Below are positions 38,309 through 46,176 of a stretch of 64,000 nt of DNA, piece by piece (position 1 is the stretch's first letter; every line of letters begins with the position of its first letter). The translations under genes were made by a program, and so were the position numbers. The stretch comes from Piscinibacter defluvii (GTDB lineage: Bacteria > Pseudomonadota > Gammaproteobacteria > Burkholderiales > Burkholderiaceae_C): positions 23,462-87,461 of the forward strand of contig NZ_RCHJ01000025.1 of the NCBI RefSeq assembly GCF_004011805.1. The letters run 5' to 3'. The notes under the pieces were generated by a model. That model searched no databases. It saw only the letters and a list, made by a program, of their open reading frames with translations, and was not told where the DNA came from.

Positions 38309-39067
38309 ATGCCGAAGCACTCGCTGCGCAAGGACCTGACGGCGCTTGCGCTGGGGCTCGTGGCCCTGGCGGCATGGGACGCCGGCGGTCTCGACATCGT
38401 GCTGTCGCGTGGCTGGGGTTCCCCGACGGGCTTCGCCTGGCGCGACCACTGGTTCACAGCCGGCTTGATGCACGGTGGCATCCGGTCCCTCGGCTGGTTG
38501 GCCTTTGTCGTCCTGCTGGCGAGCGTCTGGCGCCCCCTGCCATTCGCGCAATCCTTGACGAGGCGCGAACGGATCTGGTGGCTCGGCACGACGCTGCTTT
38601 GCGTCGCAATTATTCCGCTGCTCAAGCGTGCCAGCGCGACGAGTTGCCCCTGGGCCCTGGCCGAATTCGGGGGCCGCGCAGCGCACTACGTGCCGCACTG
38701 GGTACTCGGTCTGGCGGACGGCGGATCCGGCGGGTGTTTCCCCTCGGGGCACGCCTCGACCGCCTTTGCCTTTCTGTCCGGATGGTTTGCCCTGCGTCAG
38801 CGCGACGCAGGCGTGGCTCGGCTGTGGCTCATGGTCACGATCGCCATGGGCGTGTTGCTCGGCGCGGTTCAGATGGTCCGCGGTGCTCACTATGCGAGCC
38901 ATTCCATGTGGACGGCCTGGATCTGCTGGGCCGTGAGCGCGTTGTCCTTCCACGCACTTGCGCCATGGCGAGCCGGTGTCGCGGCGCATCATCGGCTTGG
39001 GTTTCCGGCGGTGACTGCGCCAGAGCCGATTCCAGAACCCGGGCGGTCCGAGTCGTCATTGCATTGA
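38309..39067 (+). CDS. PAP2-family phosphatase paired with EptA (LpxE/LpxT-like)
   Basis: A 252-residue six-helix PAP2 membrane phosphatase. The motif pieces are LLKRASATSCPW (the K-x6-RP region, degenerate), GCFPSGHASTAFAF (PSGH with catalytic His) and VRGAHYASHSMWTAW, where the family SR-x5-H-x3-D becomes RGAHYASHSMW, keeping the His but with Trp in place of Asp. Similar proteins lie next to eptA in several beta- and gamma-proteobacteria; in Helicobacter the analogous LpxE removes the lipid A 1-phosphate before EptA acts. Whether this protein is a lipid A or C55-PP phosphatase is undecided. It lies 24 bp after eptA, probably the same operon. Confidence 0.82.
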   Translation: MPKHSLRKDLTALALGLVALAAWDAGGLDIVLSRGWGSPTGFAWRDHWFTAGLMHGGIRSLGWLAFVVLLASVWRPLPFAQSLTRRERIWWLGTTLLCVAIIPLLKRASATSCPWALAEFGGRAAHYVPHWVLGLADGGSGGCFPSGHASTAFAFLSGWFALRQRDAGVARLWLMVTIAMGVLLGAVQMVRGAHYASHSMWTAWICWAVSALSFHALAPWRAGVAAHHRLGFPAVTAPEPIPEPGRSESSLH

Positions 39068-39152
39068 GTCTCCGAACTCCGCGGCCGAAACGCCGTCCTC
39101 AGACCATCTCTGACCTCGCCGCTGGCCAAGATCTTCGTGGCGAGACCAAGCG

Positions 39153-39335
39153 TCAAAGGAACTCCCAGAGCACCCATGCGCCCCATGCCGCGATGATGCC
39201 CAGTCCCGCGGCCAGGCACACCATTGGGGCCAAGTCGAATCGGGGTCGTGTTCCTCGGTGCTGCGGCGACGGAAGTTCCGCCGGCTTGACGCTGGCGTCG
39301 TCCGATCGAGCGTTTGCGCCTGGCCTCTCGCTCAT
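39153..39335 (-). CDS. Small single-helix membrane protein
   Basis: A 60-residue protein with a polar, Pro/Arg/Ser-rich N-terminal half and one C-terminal transmembrane helix (MVCLAAGLGIIAAWGAWVLWEFL in outline). The ATG at 39335 overlaps the stop codon of the upstream lipoprotein gene as ATGA, good evidence that it is real despite its size. It is the last gene of the long minus-strand operon that begins with DUF302 at 44714. There is no recognisable family. Confidence 0.62.
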   Translation of the reverse strand: MSERPGANARSDDASVKPAELPSPQHRGTRPRFDLAPMVCLAAGLGIIAAWGAWVLWEFL

Positions 39336-40213
39336 GGTGTCCGCCTGCACCCGGCTGACGGTGGCCGCAGGGCGGCATCCTGATAGGCCTGCTCCGCAAG
39401 GTCTACCGCGGCCAACAGTTCATTCGCGAGTCCTGCGAGCTGGCGCTGCTCTGTCCTGTCCAAGGCCGGCTGTAGACGCGCGACCAACGCGTCCAGCAGG
39501 ACAGCAAGATGCTTGTCCGGGAGCACCGCGCGCAGGGCAGCATGCTGATGGATGAGGTCGTCGACAACGGCTTTCGCAGCGGGAACGTCGAGATGCCCCG
39601 CTGTCGCCAGCAGCTTGAGCCGAAGCCCATCGTTGTCCAGCAGGGCCAAGGCCTTGGGTACGGGAGAACCGGTGCCGTCCTGCTGTTCGATGGCCTTGCG
39701 CATCAGCGAGGCGGCAGCGCTTGCCGAAGCAGCGTCGTCGCCCACCCGTTGCGCGACTCGAACCGATCCAAGCAGATCGCGGACTGCCTGCACGTCGTCG
39801 ACCGCGAGATGGGGCTCCGTGGCGGCGGCGGCCCGCGTCAACGCCTCGACGACCTTGGCCTGTCCCGGCTTTTCGTTCGCAAGTGCTGCGTCGACGAGGT
39901 CCTCGGCCGCATCCTCGAGTCTTGCCAGCTGGCGGTCGCGCGGTGTTGGAACGTAAGGCCGGTATGTCAGCGACTCCACCACTTCGCTGATGCTTCCGCT
40001 GGGATCAAGTCGCAGCAGGTACCGCCGGCAAGGTCTGGTGAACTCCGCGGTGAAGCCCCCGGCCAGCCCGAGGTAGCTCACGTCGGTGGGTTGCTGACCC
40101 GCGAACTCCGTGACGGCCTCCTTGACGGCGCGGGGTGGCTCGGCCGTTGCCCCGATGGGGTTCGAATCGCCACAGGCTGACAGCAGTGCGAGACCCAGCA
40201 GCCGAGGCATCAA
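39332..40213 (-). CDS. Predicted helical lipoprotein of unknown function
   Basis: A 293-residue predicted lipoprotein with a very short signal and lipobox LLSAC (Cys near residue 14). After a segment containing VSYLGLAGGFTAEFTRPCRRYLLRLD in outline it is mostly alpha-helical, Ala/Leu/Asp-rich, with repeated amphipathic helices between residues 85 and 285. No enzymatic motif is visible. It follows another helical exported protein (40264-41010) after 50 bp and is coupled to the 60-residue membrane protein downstream. Its place at the end of a PHB/ketone-body operon does not reveal a function. Confidence 0.68.
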   Translation of the reverse strand: MMPRLLGLALLSACGDSNPIGATAEPPRAVKEAVTEFAGQQPTDVSYLGLAGGFTAEFTRPCRRYLLRLDPSGSISEVVESLTYRPYVPTPRDRQLARLEDAAEDLVDAALANEKPGQAKVVEALTRAAAATEPHLAVDDVQAVRDLLGSVRVAQRVGDDAASASAAASLMRKAIEQQDGTGSPVPKALALLDNDGLRLKLLATAGHLDVPAAKAVVDDLIHQHAALRAVLPDKHLAVLLDALVARLQPALDRTEQRQLAGLANELLAAVDLAEQAYQDAALRPPSAGCRRTP

Positions 40214-40263
40214 GATCAGTCGCTAGACCTCCATGGACGCGCTCCTTTCGACCGGCAACGGCA

Positions 40264-41010
40264 TCAGGTCTTGCGAAGCGCGGCAACGGCGTCGTACAAC
40301 TGCTGGATGGCCGCTGTCGACCTCGACAGCGTCAGGCGCGTGAGGGCCTCCTCCAGCACCCGCCGCCGCTCGGAGGCATCTGGCGTCAGCTCGCTGGCGG
40401 TCAACTGCCACAGGCGCCTGAAGTCGCGCTGCGCCGATCGGAAGCCGTCCTCGTCTGCCCACACCAGCGCACGGCGCATGCGCCTCGCCAGATAGATCAG
40501 CACCTCGATGCGCTGCTGCGTGCTGTCCCTGCTGCCGACAAAGGGCTGCCCAAGCTCGCCAGCTCGGGCGACGATGCGATCGGCAACGCTGACGAGCCAG
40601 CGCCTATCCTTCACCGAGATCGCCGTGCCGGCCTCGAGCAGGTCACCGCTCAAATCGTTGCGGGCCTGAAAGAACCGGTGCAACTCGCCGCCGGCTTGGG
40701 TGAACGCGCCCTCCAGCGCGCCGGTGCCTGCTTCGGCTCGTCTGGCCTGAGCCAGCGCGCTGCGAGCCTGCGGCCATCGGCCTGCTTCGGCGGCGTCGAA
40801 TAGCGCCATCGCGGCGGCATCGAGGTCTCGTACCGCTTCAGGCGGGCCGCCAGCGGCCCGGGCGCTCCGCGAGGCCATCGTCGCCGCGGCGAGCGCGAGC
40901 GGACCCAGCGCGGCGGCAGACATCAGCCGCCTGCGTTGCGACAGCAGCTCCGTGGTGGCGGCCTCGGCGCGGGCGCAGGCGTCGGACCGTTGGGATTCGA
41001 AAGACTTCAT
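40264..41010 (-). CDS. Exported helical protein of unknown function (Tat-like signal)
   Basis: A 248-residue protein. Residues 22-50 form an export signal with a basic [20 protein letters not shown] stretch ending in SARA, which looks like a twin-arginine or long Sec signal. The mature part is almost entirely alpha-helical, with many Arg/Asp/Glu residues (for example [35 protein letters not shown]). No family was recognised. Its ATG overlaps the stop of the 3-hydroxybutyrate dehydrogenase gene as ATGA, so it belongs to the same operon. The helical repeats resemble those in the lipoprotein downstream, and the two may interact. Confidence 0.68.
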   Translation of the reverse strand: MKSFESQRSDACARAEAATTELLSQRRRLMSAAALGPLALAAATMASRSARAAGGPPEAVRDLDAAAMALFDAAEAGRWPQARSALAQARRAEAGTGALEGAFTQAGGELHRFFQARNDLSGDLLEAGTAISVKDRRWLVSVADRIVARAGELGQPFVGSRDSTQQRIEVLIYLARRMRRALVWADEDGFRSAQRDFRRLWQLTASELTPDASERRRVLEEALTRLTLSRSTAAIQQLYDAVAALRKT

Positions 41011-41789
41011 TGCATGAACCAGCCGTGACTCACCACCATCGACTGCCCCGTCAGCGCCTGGGTCGGGAAGGCCGCGAACAGGAGCGCGACCTGCGCCACG
41101 TCGTCCACCGTGGTGAACTCGCCATCGACGGTTTCCTTGAGCATGACCTTGCGAATCACGTCGTCCTCCGAGAGGCCGAGCGCCTTGGCCTGTTCGGGGA
41201 TCTGCTTGTCCACCAGCGGTGTGCGCACGAAGCCCGGACAGATGACGTTGGCCCGCACGCCATGCGCCGCGCCCTCCTTGGCGATGACTTTTGCCAAACC
41301 CTCCAGCCCGTGTTTGGCGGTGACGTACGGCGCCTTCAGCACCGAGGCCTCCTTCGAGTGCACCGAGCCCATGAAGATCATCGAGCCGCCGCGTCCCGAG
41401 GCGATCATCTGCCGCATCGCGGCGCGCGCGGTGAGGAAGGCTCCGTCCAGATGAACGGCCAGCAGCTTCTTCCAGTCCGCGAAAGCGAAGTCCTGCAGCG
41501 GGGCCACGATCTGGATGCCGGCGTTGCTCACCAGCACGTCGAGCCCGCCCAGTTCGGCTACGGTGCGCGCCACGGCGGCGTCGACGCCGGCCTCGTCAGT
41601 CACGTCCACGCCCAGCCCGAGTGCGCACGCGCCGCGCGCACGCAGTCCGGCAGCGGCAGCTTCAGCACCGCCCGGGTTGAGGTCGGCTACCGCCACCGTG
41701 GCGCCGGCCTCGGCGTACACCTCGGCGATGCGCTTGCCAATGCCGCTGGCTGCGCCGGTCACGAAGGCCACTTTGCCGTCGAGTCTCAT
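41007..41789 (-). CDS. bdhA: D-3-hydroxybutyrate dehydrogenase
   Basis: A 260-residue classical short-chain dehydrogenase. The NAD-binding motif is TGAASGIG at residues 11-18; the NAG motif appears in VSNAGIQIV. The catalytic Ser lies in [11 protein letters not shown] and Tyr/Lys in APYVTAKHG, followed by [19 protein letters not shown], a signature of 3-hydroxybutyrate dehydrogenases, including the Gln-rich lid. The C-terminal GWFMQ also matches. It interconverts 3-hydroxybutyrate and acetoacetate, for example during PHB breakdown, in the cytoplasm. It follows acetoacetate decarboxylase by 27 bp; together with the patatin-like gene it forms a ketone-body/PHB module. Confidence 0.93.
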   Translation of the reverse strand: MRLDGKVAFVTGAASGIGKRIAEVYAEAGATVAVADLNPGGAEAAAAGLRARGACALGLGVDVTDEAGVDAAVARTVAELGGLDVLVSNAGIQIVAPLQDFAFADWKKLLAVHLDGAFLTARAAMRQMIASGRGGSMIFMGSVHSKEASVLKAPYVTAKHGLEGLAKVIAKEGAAHGVRANVICPGFVRTPLVDKQIPEQAKALGLSEDDVIRKVMLKETVDGEFTTVDDVAQVALLFAAFPTQALTGQSMVVSHGWFMQ

Positions 41790-41816
41790 GTCGTGCTCCT
41801 GAATGATGAACGGGCG

Positions 41817-42557
41817 TCATCGCCCGAGGTAGTCGTGCACCACGCGGCCGAGGCCGAGGGTGAGGTCGGTGTTCAGGTGCAGGCCGCCGAGGACCTGGCG
41901 CACCGGCAGTGCGGCCACCGGCGCGAGCGCGTGTTCGAAGAGCTGCAGGGCGGCAGGGCCCTCCCAGGCGCCCTTGAGCACCACGTCCTCGAGCCGGTAC
42001 TCGACCAGCTCGCACACACGCGGGCTGCAGTCCACGTCGGGCATGATCTTCAGCAGCCAGTTCGGCTGGCCCAGCGAACGCAGCACCGCATCATGATCGG
42101 CGGCGCGGTGCTTGTAGCCCATCGTGCCCGCCGCGATCCGGCTCTGGCCGTAGTCCAGTGTGCCGAGCAGTGTGTCCTTGTCCACGCGCAACTTGGGGCT
42201 GCCGAGCTTCTTCGGGAAGCCCCAGATCTCGCGGCCACCGGCGATGGGCGCGTCGTCGTCGAGGAACATGCTGTGCACGTAGACGCCCTGGCGGCCTTCG
42301 AAAGTCACCGGGACGACCTGTCCGCTTTCGGTGTAGTCGCCGAAGCCGGTGGAGTCGGGCATGCGGATGAACTCGAAGCGCACCACGTCGCCCGCCGGCA
42401 CCAGCGGTTCGGGCACCACCGCCGCGAGCGCCTGTGGATCCGTGCGGTAGCTGACGATGAGGAACTCGCGGTTCACGAATCGATAGGGGCCGCGCGGGTA
42501 GGAAGGGCTGGTCAGCGGCATCGCCCAGGCGCTGCGGCGCACGTCGTCGGCGTTCAT
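41817..42557 (-). CDS. adc: Acetoacetate decarboxylase
   Basis: A 246-residue acetoacetate decarboxylase. Family features: [21 protein letters not shown] near the N-terminus, then [23 protein letters not shown] in outline, and the active-site region [16 protein letters not shown], where one of the paired lysines forms the Schiff base with acetoacetate. The length equals the Clostridium enzyme (~245). It converts acetoacetate to acetone and CO2 in the cytoplasm. The ATG overlaps the patatin gene stop by 4 bp, and 3-hydroxybutyrate dehydrogenase follows. This patatin-adc-bdh order recurs in Burkholderiales. Confidence 0.95.
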   Translation of the reverse strand: MNADDVRRSAWAMPLTSPSYPRGPYRFVNREFLIVSYRTDPQALAAVVPEPLVPAGDVVRFEFIRMPDSTGFGDYTESGQVVPVTFEGRQGVYVHSMFLDDDAPIAGGREIWGFPKKLGSPKLRVDKDTLLGTLDYGQSRIAAGTMGYKHRAADHDAVLRSLGQPNWLLKIMPDVDCSPRVCELVEYRLEDVVLKGAWEGPAALQLFEHALAPVAALPVRQVLGGLHLNTDLTLGLGRVVHDYLGR

Positions 42558-43693
42558 CGGGTGGAATCCTTCTGGTTGGGGGCGGTGTAGTCGAAGACTC
42601 GGAACGCTCCGGGTTCGGCGGGGTGGGCAGCGCGAGTCAGTGAGCGCAACGAATGCGCCATGTCGCCGAGGCCGGCGTCCCAGTGCTCCTGCATCGAGGC
42701 GCGCGAGAACTCGTAGTCGCGCGACTGCGTCTCGCTGCCCTTGTGGCGGTGGATCACGTGGACCAGGGTGATCGTCGGATCGGGCGCATCGGCGCCGAGC
42801 TTGCGCAGCAGCTCCTCGACTCTGGCGTCGGCACGCTTGGCACCGGGCAGCCGTGCTGCGAGCTCACGCAGCGAGCGTCGCATCTCGTGCCGTTCGCGCA
42901 GCATGTCGGTCAGTGCGCGGGTGCGGCTCGAGTAGCGGATGTCCTTCTCGCGATCGGCCACCTCCGCCAGGGTGCGCGGCGTGGCGCCGCGGGCGCTGAA
43001 CAGATCCACCTGGAATATCGTCGCTTCGCGACCGTCAAGGTTCTCCGCGACGTGCCGCAGCGGCGTGTTCGACACGAGACCGCCGTCCCAGTAGTCGCGG
43101 CCGTCGATAGCCACCGCCGGAAATCCCGGCGGCAGGGCGCCGCTGGCCATCACGTGCTCGGGCCCGAGGCGCCGTTTCTGGCTGTCGAAGTAGGCGAAGT
43201 TGCCGCTCTGTACATCCACTGCGCCGACCGACAAGCGCGTCGGCCCGTCGTTGATGCGGTCGAAGTCCACCAACTCGAGCAGCGTCTCGCGCAGCGGCGC
43301 CGTGTCATAGAGGCTCGGGGCAGCGGCGGCGCCGGGCCACCAGGGGCCGCCCAGTCGCGGCTGGAAGAAGTTCGGCAACCCGAACGCCGCGCCCCAGGCC
43401 GCGGCCCAGTCGTTGGCCCAGGCGCGTAGCGGGCCATCCACGCCGGCCCACGCTGGAGAAGGCACGTGCGCGGTGACGCGCTCCCAGAACTCGCGCAGGC
43501 GCGCCACGCGCCGCTCGGGCGGGTTACCGGCAATCAGCGCCGAGTTGATCGCGCCGATCGAAATGCCCGCCAGCCAGTCGGGCTCGCGGCCTGCCAGGGC
43601 CAAGGCTTCGTAGGCGCCGCCTTGGTAGGCGCCCAGAGCGCCGCCGCCTTGCAGCACCAACGCCGTCAGTCCAGATCCAGTGGGGTCGTGCAT
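42554..43693 (-). CDS. Patatin-like phospholipase, PHB-operon type
   Basis: A 379-residue patatin-like acyl hydrolase. The oxyanion loop [15 protein letters not shown], the nucleophile elbow GISIGAIN (Ser about residue 46) and the catalytic Asp in [12 protein letters not shown] are all present. A C-terminal helical DUF3734-type domain has [25 protein letters not shown] in outline. Such patatins are commonly co-encoded with adc and bdh in PHB-forming beta-proteobacteria and may act on lipids or PHB granule oligomers; activity is not proven. It lies 16 bp after the rhomboid gene and overlaps adc. Confidence 0.9.
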   Translation of the reverse strand: MHDPTGSGLTALVLQGGGALGAYQGGAYEALALAGREPDWLAGISIGAINSALIAGNPPERRVARLREFWERVTAHVPSPAWAGVDGPLRAWANDWAAAWGAAFGLPNFFQPRLGGPWWPGAAAAPSLYDTAPLRETLLELVDFDRINDGPTRLSVGAVDVQSGNFAYFDSQKRRLGPEHVMASGALPPGFPAVAIDGRDYWDGGLVSNTPLRHVAENLDGREATIFQVDLFSARGATPRTLAEVADREKDIRYSSRTRALTDMLRERHEMRRSLRELAARLPGAKRADARVEELLRKLGADAPDPTITLVHVIHRHKGSETQSRDYEFSRASMQEHWDAGLGDMAHSLRSLTRAAHPAEPGAFRVFDYTAPNQKDSTR

Positions 43694-43709
43694 GGGGTCC
43701 CTCGTCTCT

Positions 43710-44291
43710 TCAATGCCGGCCGAAGGGCATCTGCCCGCGCCAATAGCGCATCACCAGCCAACCGCCCAGCAGCCCGCCGAGGTGGGCGAAATGCGCGACG
43801 CCGCTGGCGCTGCCGGTGACACCCAGCGTCAGCTCGATCACCCCATAGAGCGTGACGAACAGCCAGGCCGGCATCGGAATCGGCGGCAACAGCGGGGTGA
43901 TGGTGCGGCGGGGGAACACCATCGCAAAGCCGATCAGCAAGCCGAAAAGCCCGCCCGAGGCGCCGACCGTCGGCGACATGGCGCCGAGGGCAGCCGTGAC
44001 CGCAAGTTGGGCAAGCGCCGCGGTCAGCACGCTGACCCCGTAGAACAGCGCCAGCCGCCGCGGCCCCCACAGCCGCTCGAGCTCGCCGCCGAACATCCAG
44101 AGGCCGAACATGTTGAAGGCCAGGTGCGTGAGCCCTGCGTGCAGGAACGCGTAGGTGCCAAGCTGCCAGGGCATGAAGAGCCCGGAGGCGAGCGGCCAGA
44201 GCGCGAACCAGCCAGTGAATGCGCTGCCGAACATCTGCTCGAGCAGGAACACGACGACGTTGGCGATGATGAGGGTCTGGGTCAGCGGCAT
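43710..44291 (-). CDS. Rhomboid-family intramembrane serine protease
   Basis: A 193-residue six-helix rhomboid. The conserved elements are FLHAGLTHLAFNMFGLWMFG (the His/Asn oxyanion region in helix 2), GASGGLFGLLIGFAMVFP (the GxSG nucleophile in helix 4) and VAHFAHLGGLLGGWLVM (the catalytic His in helix 6). The minimal six-helix form without an extra N-terminal domain is typical of bacterial rhomboids. The substrate is unknown. It stands between DUF302 and the patatin gene on the minus strand; its translation within a ketone-body operon is curious, but synteny alone says nothing of a target. Confidence 0.92.
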   Translation of the reverse strand: MPLTQTLIIANVVVFLLEQMFGSAFTGWFALWPLASGLFMPWQLGTYAFLHAGLTHLAFNMFGLWMFGGELERLWGPRRLALFYGVSVLTAALAQLAVTAALGAMSPTVGASGGLFGLLIGFAMVFPRRTITPLLPPIPMPAWLFVTLYGVIELTLGVTGSASGVAHFAHLGGLLGGWLVMRYWRGQMPFGRH

Positions 44292-44330
44292 CTGGGCACC
44301 TGGTGCGATGGCTCGATCGGCGGCGCGTGC

Positions 44331-44714
44331 TCATGCCGCGTCGGCGAGGATCTGACGCAGCGTTCGCTCGACATCGGCTGCCGTGACATCGACCTCGGGC
44401 TCGACATCGAACCCCGCGAGGATCGACGTCGGCGCGATCGTGCCCAGGCGGGTGCCGGAGCCCTCTTCGAACACCGCCACACGGCAGGGCAGTGCCAAGC
44501 TGATGGTGGCGTCGCGGGCCAGCATGCGCGCGGCAATGCCGGCATTGCAGACTTCGAGCACGGCCACCCGCTTGTCGATGGGCTGCCCCTTCGCAGCCAG
44601 CGTGTCGCTCAGCGCGTGGACGTGCAGCACGCTGAAGCCGTGGGCCGCCACGCTGCGCTGGAGGTCGGCAAGCGCGCGGTCGAAGGGCTTGCGGGAGTCG
44701 AGAAGGATGTTCAT
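44331..44714 (-). CDS. DUF302 family protein
   Basis: A 127-residue cytosolic protein matching DUF302: KPFDRALADLQRSVAAHGFSVLHVHALSD, then RVAVLEVCNAGIAARMLARDATISLALPCRVAVFEE in outline, with the conserved Cys-N (EVCN) and the LPCR segment. The fold is a TBP-like domain of unknown role, often induced under low oxygen or stress and linked to metal or redox genes. It is the first gene of an eight-to-nine gene minus-strand operon. Twenty-seven bp upstream is an AACACT hexamer and, 22 bp further, a GGTGACGG-type palindrome shared with other promoters in this half of the window. Confidence 0.88.
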   Translation of the reverse strand: MNILLDSRKPFDRALADLQRSVAAHGFSVLHVHALSDTLAAKGQPIDKRVAVLEVCNAGIAARMLARDATISLALPCRVAVFEEGSGTRLGTIAPTSILAGFDVEPEVDVTAADVERTLRQILADAA

Positions 44715-44741
44715 GCGGGCCTCTTGCGGATCGATGCCCTG

Positions 44742-44785
44742 AGTGTTCGGGCGGACAGGCGTGGGCGCCAGAGCCGGCCGTCACC
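44742..44785 (-). promoter_or_regulatory. GTGACG-palindrome promoter of DUF302-PHB operon
   Basis: On the minus strand GGTGA-CGGCCG-GCTCT (44785-44770), then exactly 20 nt, 2 nt and the weak -10 candidate AACACT (44747-44742). The spacing equals that of the cydA, Rieske and other promoters described in this window. Confidence 0.55.
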
Positions 44786-44814
44786 GCCGAGTCACGGCGT
44801 GGGCGTGACGATGG

Positions 44815-45381
44815 TCATGGCCGCGCTTGGCGGTGGACGGGGGCGGCCGAAGGTGTCGACGCGGTGCGAAACAGGCGATCCCAGGCATCCGTGGTGACAC
44901 CGAAGTCGCTGCGTGCGCCCGCGCGGTGGTGGCGGGCATGCCGCAGCTTGGCGTGCGCGAGCCAGCCGCCGGGCGCGGCGCGCCAGTGGTGCACGGCATC
45001 GTGAAGCATCGAGTAGGCGAGATAGCCCAGCATCAGGCCCGCCGTGGCGCCACCTGCCGCAGGTCGCGGCAGTTCCCTGAGCAGGTACCACCAGACCGCG
45101 ATGAACAGCGAAGCGCTGATCCAGGTCGGCGTGCCGATCAGTTGCGAAGGGTTGGCATGGTGCGCGTCGTGCAACCGCTTGAACGGCTGCAGCTGATGCA
45201 GGAGCCAGCGGTGCAGGGCGTATTCCAGCAAGGTCCAGAGACCGACGCCGGCCAGTGCGCTGGCCAGCCACATCTCGGTCTGGGATGGTGATGCAGGACG
45301 CAAGGACACTACCCCCACCCACGCCAGCAGCAGCGGGAAGACGGCGAAGTCCGCGCGGTAGCTCCACGGGGTCAAGTGCAC
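44815..45381 (-). CDS. Fatty acid hydroxylase/sterol desaturase superfamily protein
   Basis: A 188-residue four-helix membrane oxygenase. The di-iron histidine clusters are HRWLLH, HDAHH, HDAVHH and HARHH, in the spacing of the fatty acid hydroxylase superfamily (H-x3-4-H, H-x2-HH, H-x3-HH, H-x2-HH). The start is GTG at 45381, preceded by GGAG. Substrates in this superfamily include sterols, carotenoids and lipid A or ornithine-lipid acyl chains; none can be assigned here. It is a single gene with a well-matched GTGACGACCGGCACT-type palindrome about 60 bp upstream. Confidence 0.85.
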   Translation of the reverse strand: MHLTPWSYRADFAVFPLLLAWVGVVSLRPASPSQTEMWLASALAGVGLWTLLEYALHRWLLHQLQPFKRLHDAHHANPSQLIGTPTWISASLFIAVWWYLLRELPRPAAGGATAGLMLGYLAYSMLHDAVHHWRAAPGGWLAHAKLRHARHHRAGARSDFGVTTDAWDRLFRTASTPSAAPVHRQARP

Positions 45382-45437
45382 CTGGCGGCTCCATGAACGA
45401 TGCCCGGTAGTGTCGGGGCCTTCGCGCGGCCACGCGA

Positions 45438-45453
45438 AGTGCCGGTCGTCACG
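45438..45453 (-). promoter_or_regulatory. GTGACG-palindrome upstream of sterol desaturase-like gene
   Basis: On the minus strand CGTGA-CGACCG-GCACT, one of the best matches to the shared element. A -10-like GACACT lies about 21-23 nt further, slightly offset from the other promoters. Confidence 0.55.
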
Positions 45454-45482
45454 GCGAGGTCATCGACACGCTGGGCGCGCCG

Positions 45483-46166
45483 TCAGCCGAGACTGCTCGC
45501 GAACACGTTCACGGCCAGCGCGAGCACGACGAGGTTGAACGCGAACGACAGCAGGCCGTGAAGCAGGCTCAGCCGTCGCATGCGCCGGCTTGCGACGGCC
45601 ACGTCGGAGACCTGCGAGGTCATGCCGACGACGGCAGCAAAGTACAGGAAGTCCAGATAGTCGGGTTCCTGTCCAGCTGGAAACACGAGGCCGCGGGACG
45701 GTTCGTCCCTTCCTGGATCGGGCCGGTAGAACATCCGCGCGTAATGCAGGGCGAAGACGGCCTGCATCAGCAACCACGAGGCGCCCAGCGACGCCATGGC
45801 CAGCGCGAGGTGAGCCCAACGCGCCCAGCCCGCCAGCGCCTTGGCGCTGTCCACCGCCAGGGCCACGGCGACGATGCTGGCGCAGCAGGCTGCAGCCACC
45901 AGCACGAACAGAGCTGCGGCGCCTGGATCGGTGGCTTGTGCGCGCCGCCGGGTGGCGTGGGCGTCCAGCCGCGCGGCAAGATGCCAGATGGCGACCAGCA
46001 GGACTGCACAGTAGGCCAGCCAGGAGGCCAGCAGTGCCACCTCGCCACTCCAAGCCGAGGCGAAAGCCGTCAGGCCGACCAGCAGCGCCACGATGACCGC
46101 CAGGCCCTGGCGCTGAAGTGCGCTGATGCGGGCCGACCAGTGCAGGCCATGCAACGGATGGTTCAT
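45483..46166 (-). CDS. DUF1345 membrane protein
   Basis: A 227-residue membrane protein with about four to five helices. The family segment YLDFLYFAAVVGMTSQVSDVAVASRRMRRLSLLHGLLSFAFN appears in outline near residues 165-205 (the D-F-x-Y-F-x4-GMT-x-Q-x-SDV core is diagnostic of DUF1345). The function is unknown. The ATG at 46166 begins 10 bp after the end of the EmrB-like gene, making it the last member of the b561-EmrA-EmrB-DUF1345 unit. An earlier in-frame start at 46196 would overlap EmrB. Confidence 0.85.
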   Translation of the reverse strand: MNHPLHGLHWSARISALQRQGLAVIVALLVGLTAFASAWSGEVALLASWLAYCAVLLVAIWHLAARLDAHATRRRAQATDPGAAALFVLVAAACCASIVAVALAVDSAKALAGWARWAHLALAMASLGASWLLMQAVFALHYARMFYRPDPGRDEPSRGLVFPAGQEPDYLDFLYFAAVVGMTSQVSDVAVASRRMRRLSLLHGLLSFAFNLVVLALAVNVFASSLG

Positions 46167-46176
46167 GGCGAGCTTG

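Noticed and set aside
38110..39555. 481-codon plus-strand frame over the eptA end and PAP2 gene
   Set aside because: The PAP2 frame 38309-39067 carries PSGH and transmembrane segments; the longer frame is Arg/Ala/Pro-rich and lacks domains.
43666..44784. 372-codon minus-strand frame over rhomboid and DUF302
   Set aside because: It conflicts with two well-supported genes on the same strand and has an Arg/His-rich shadow composition.
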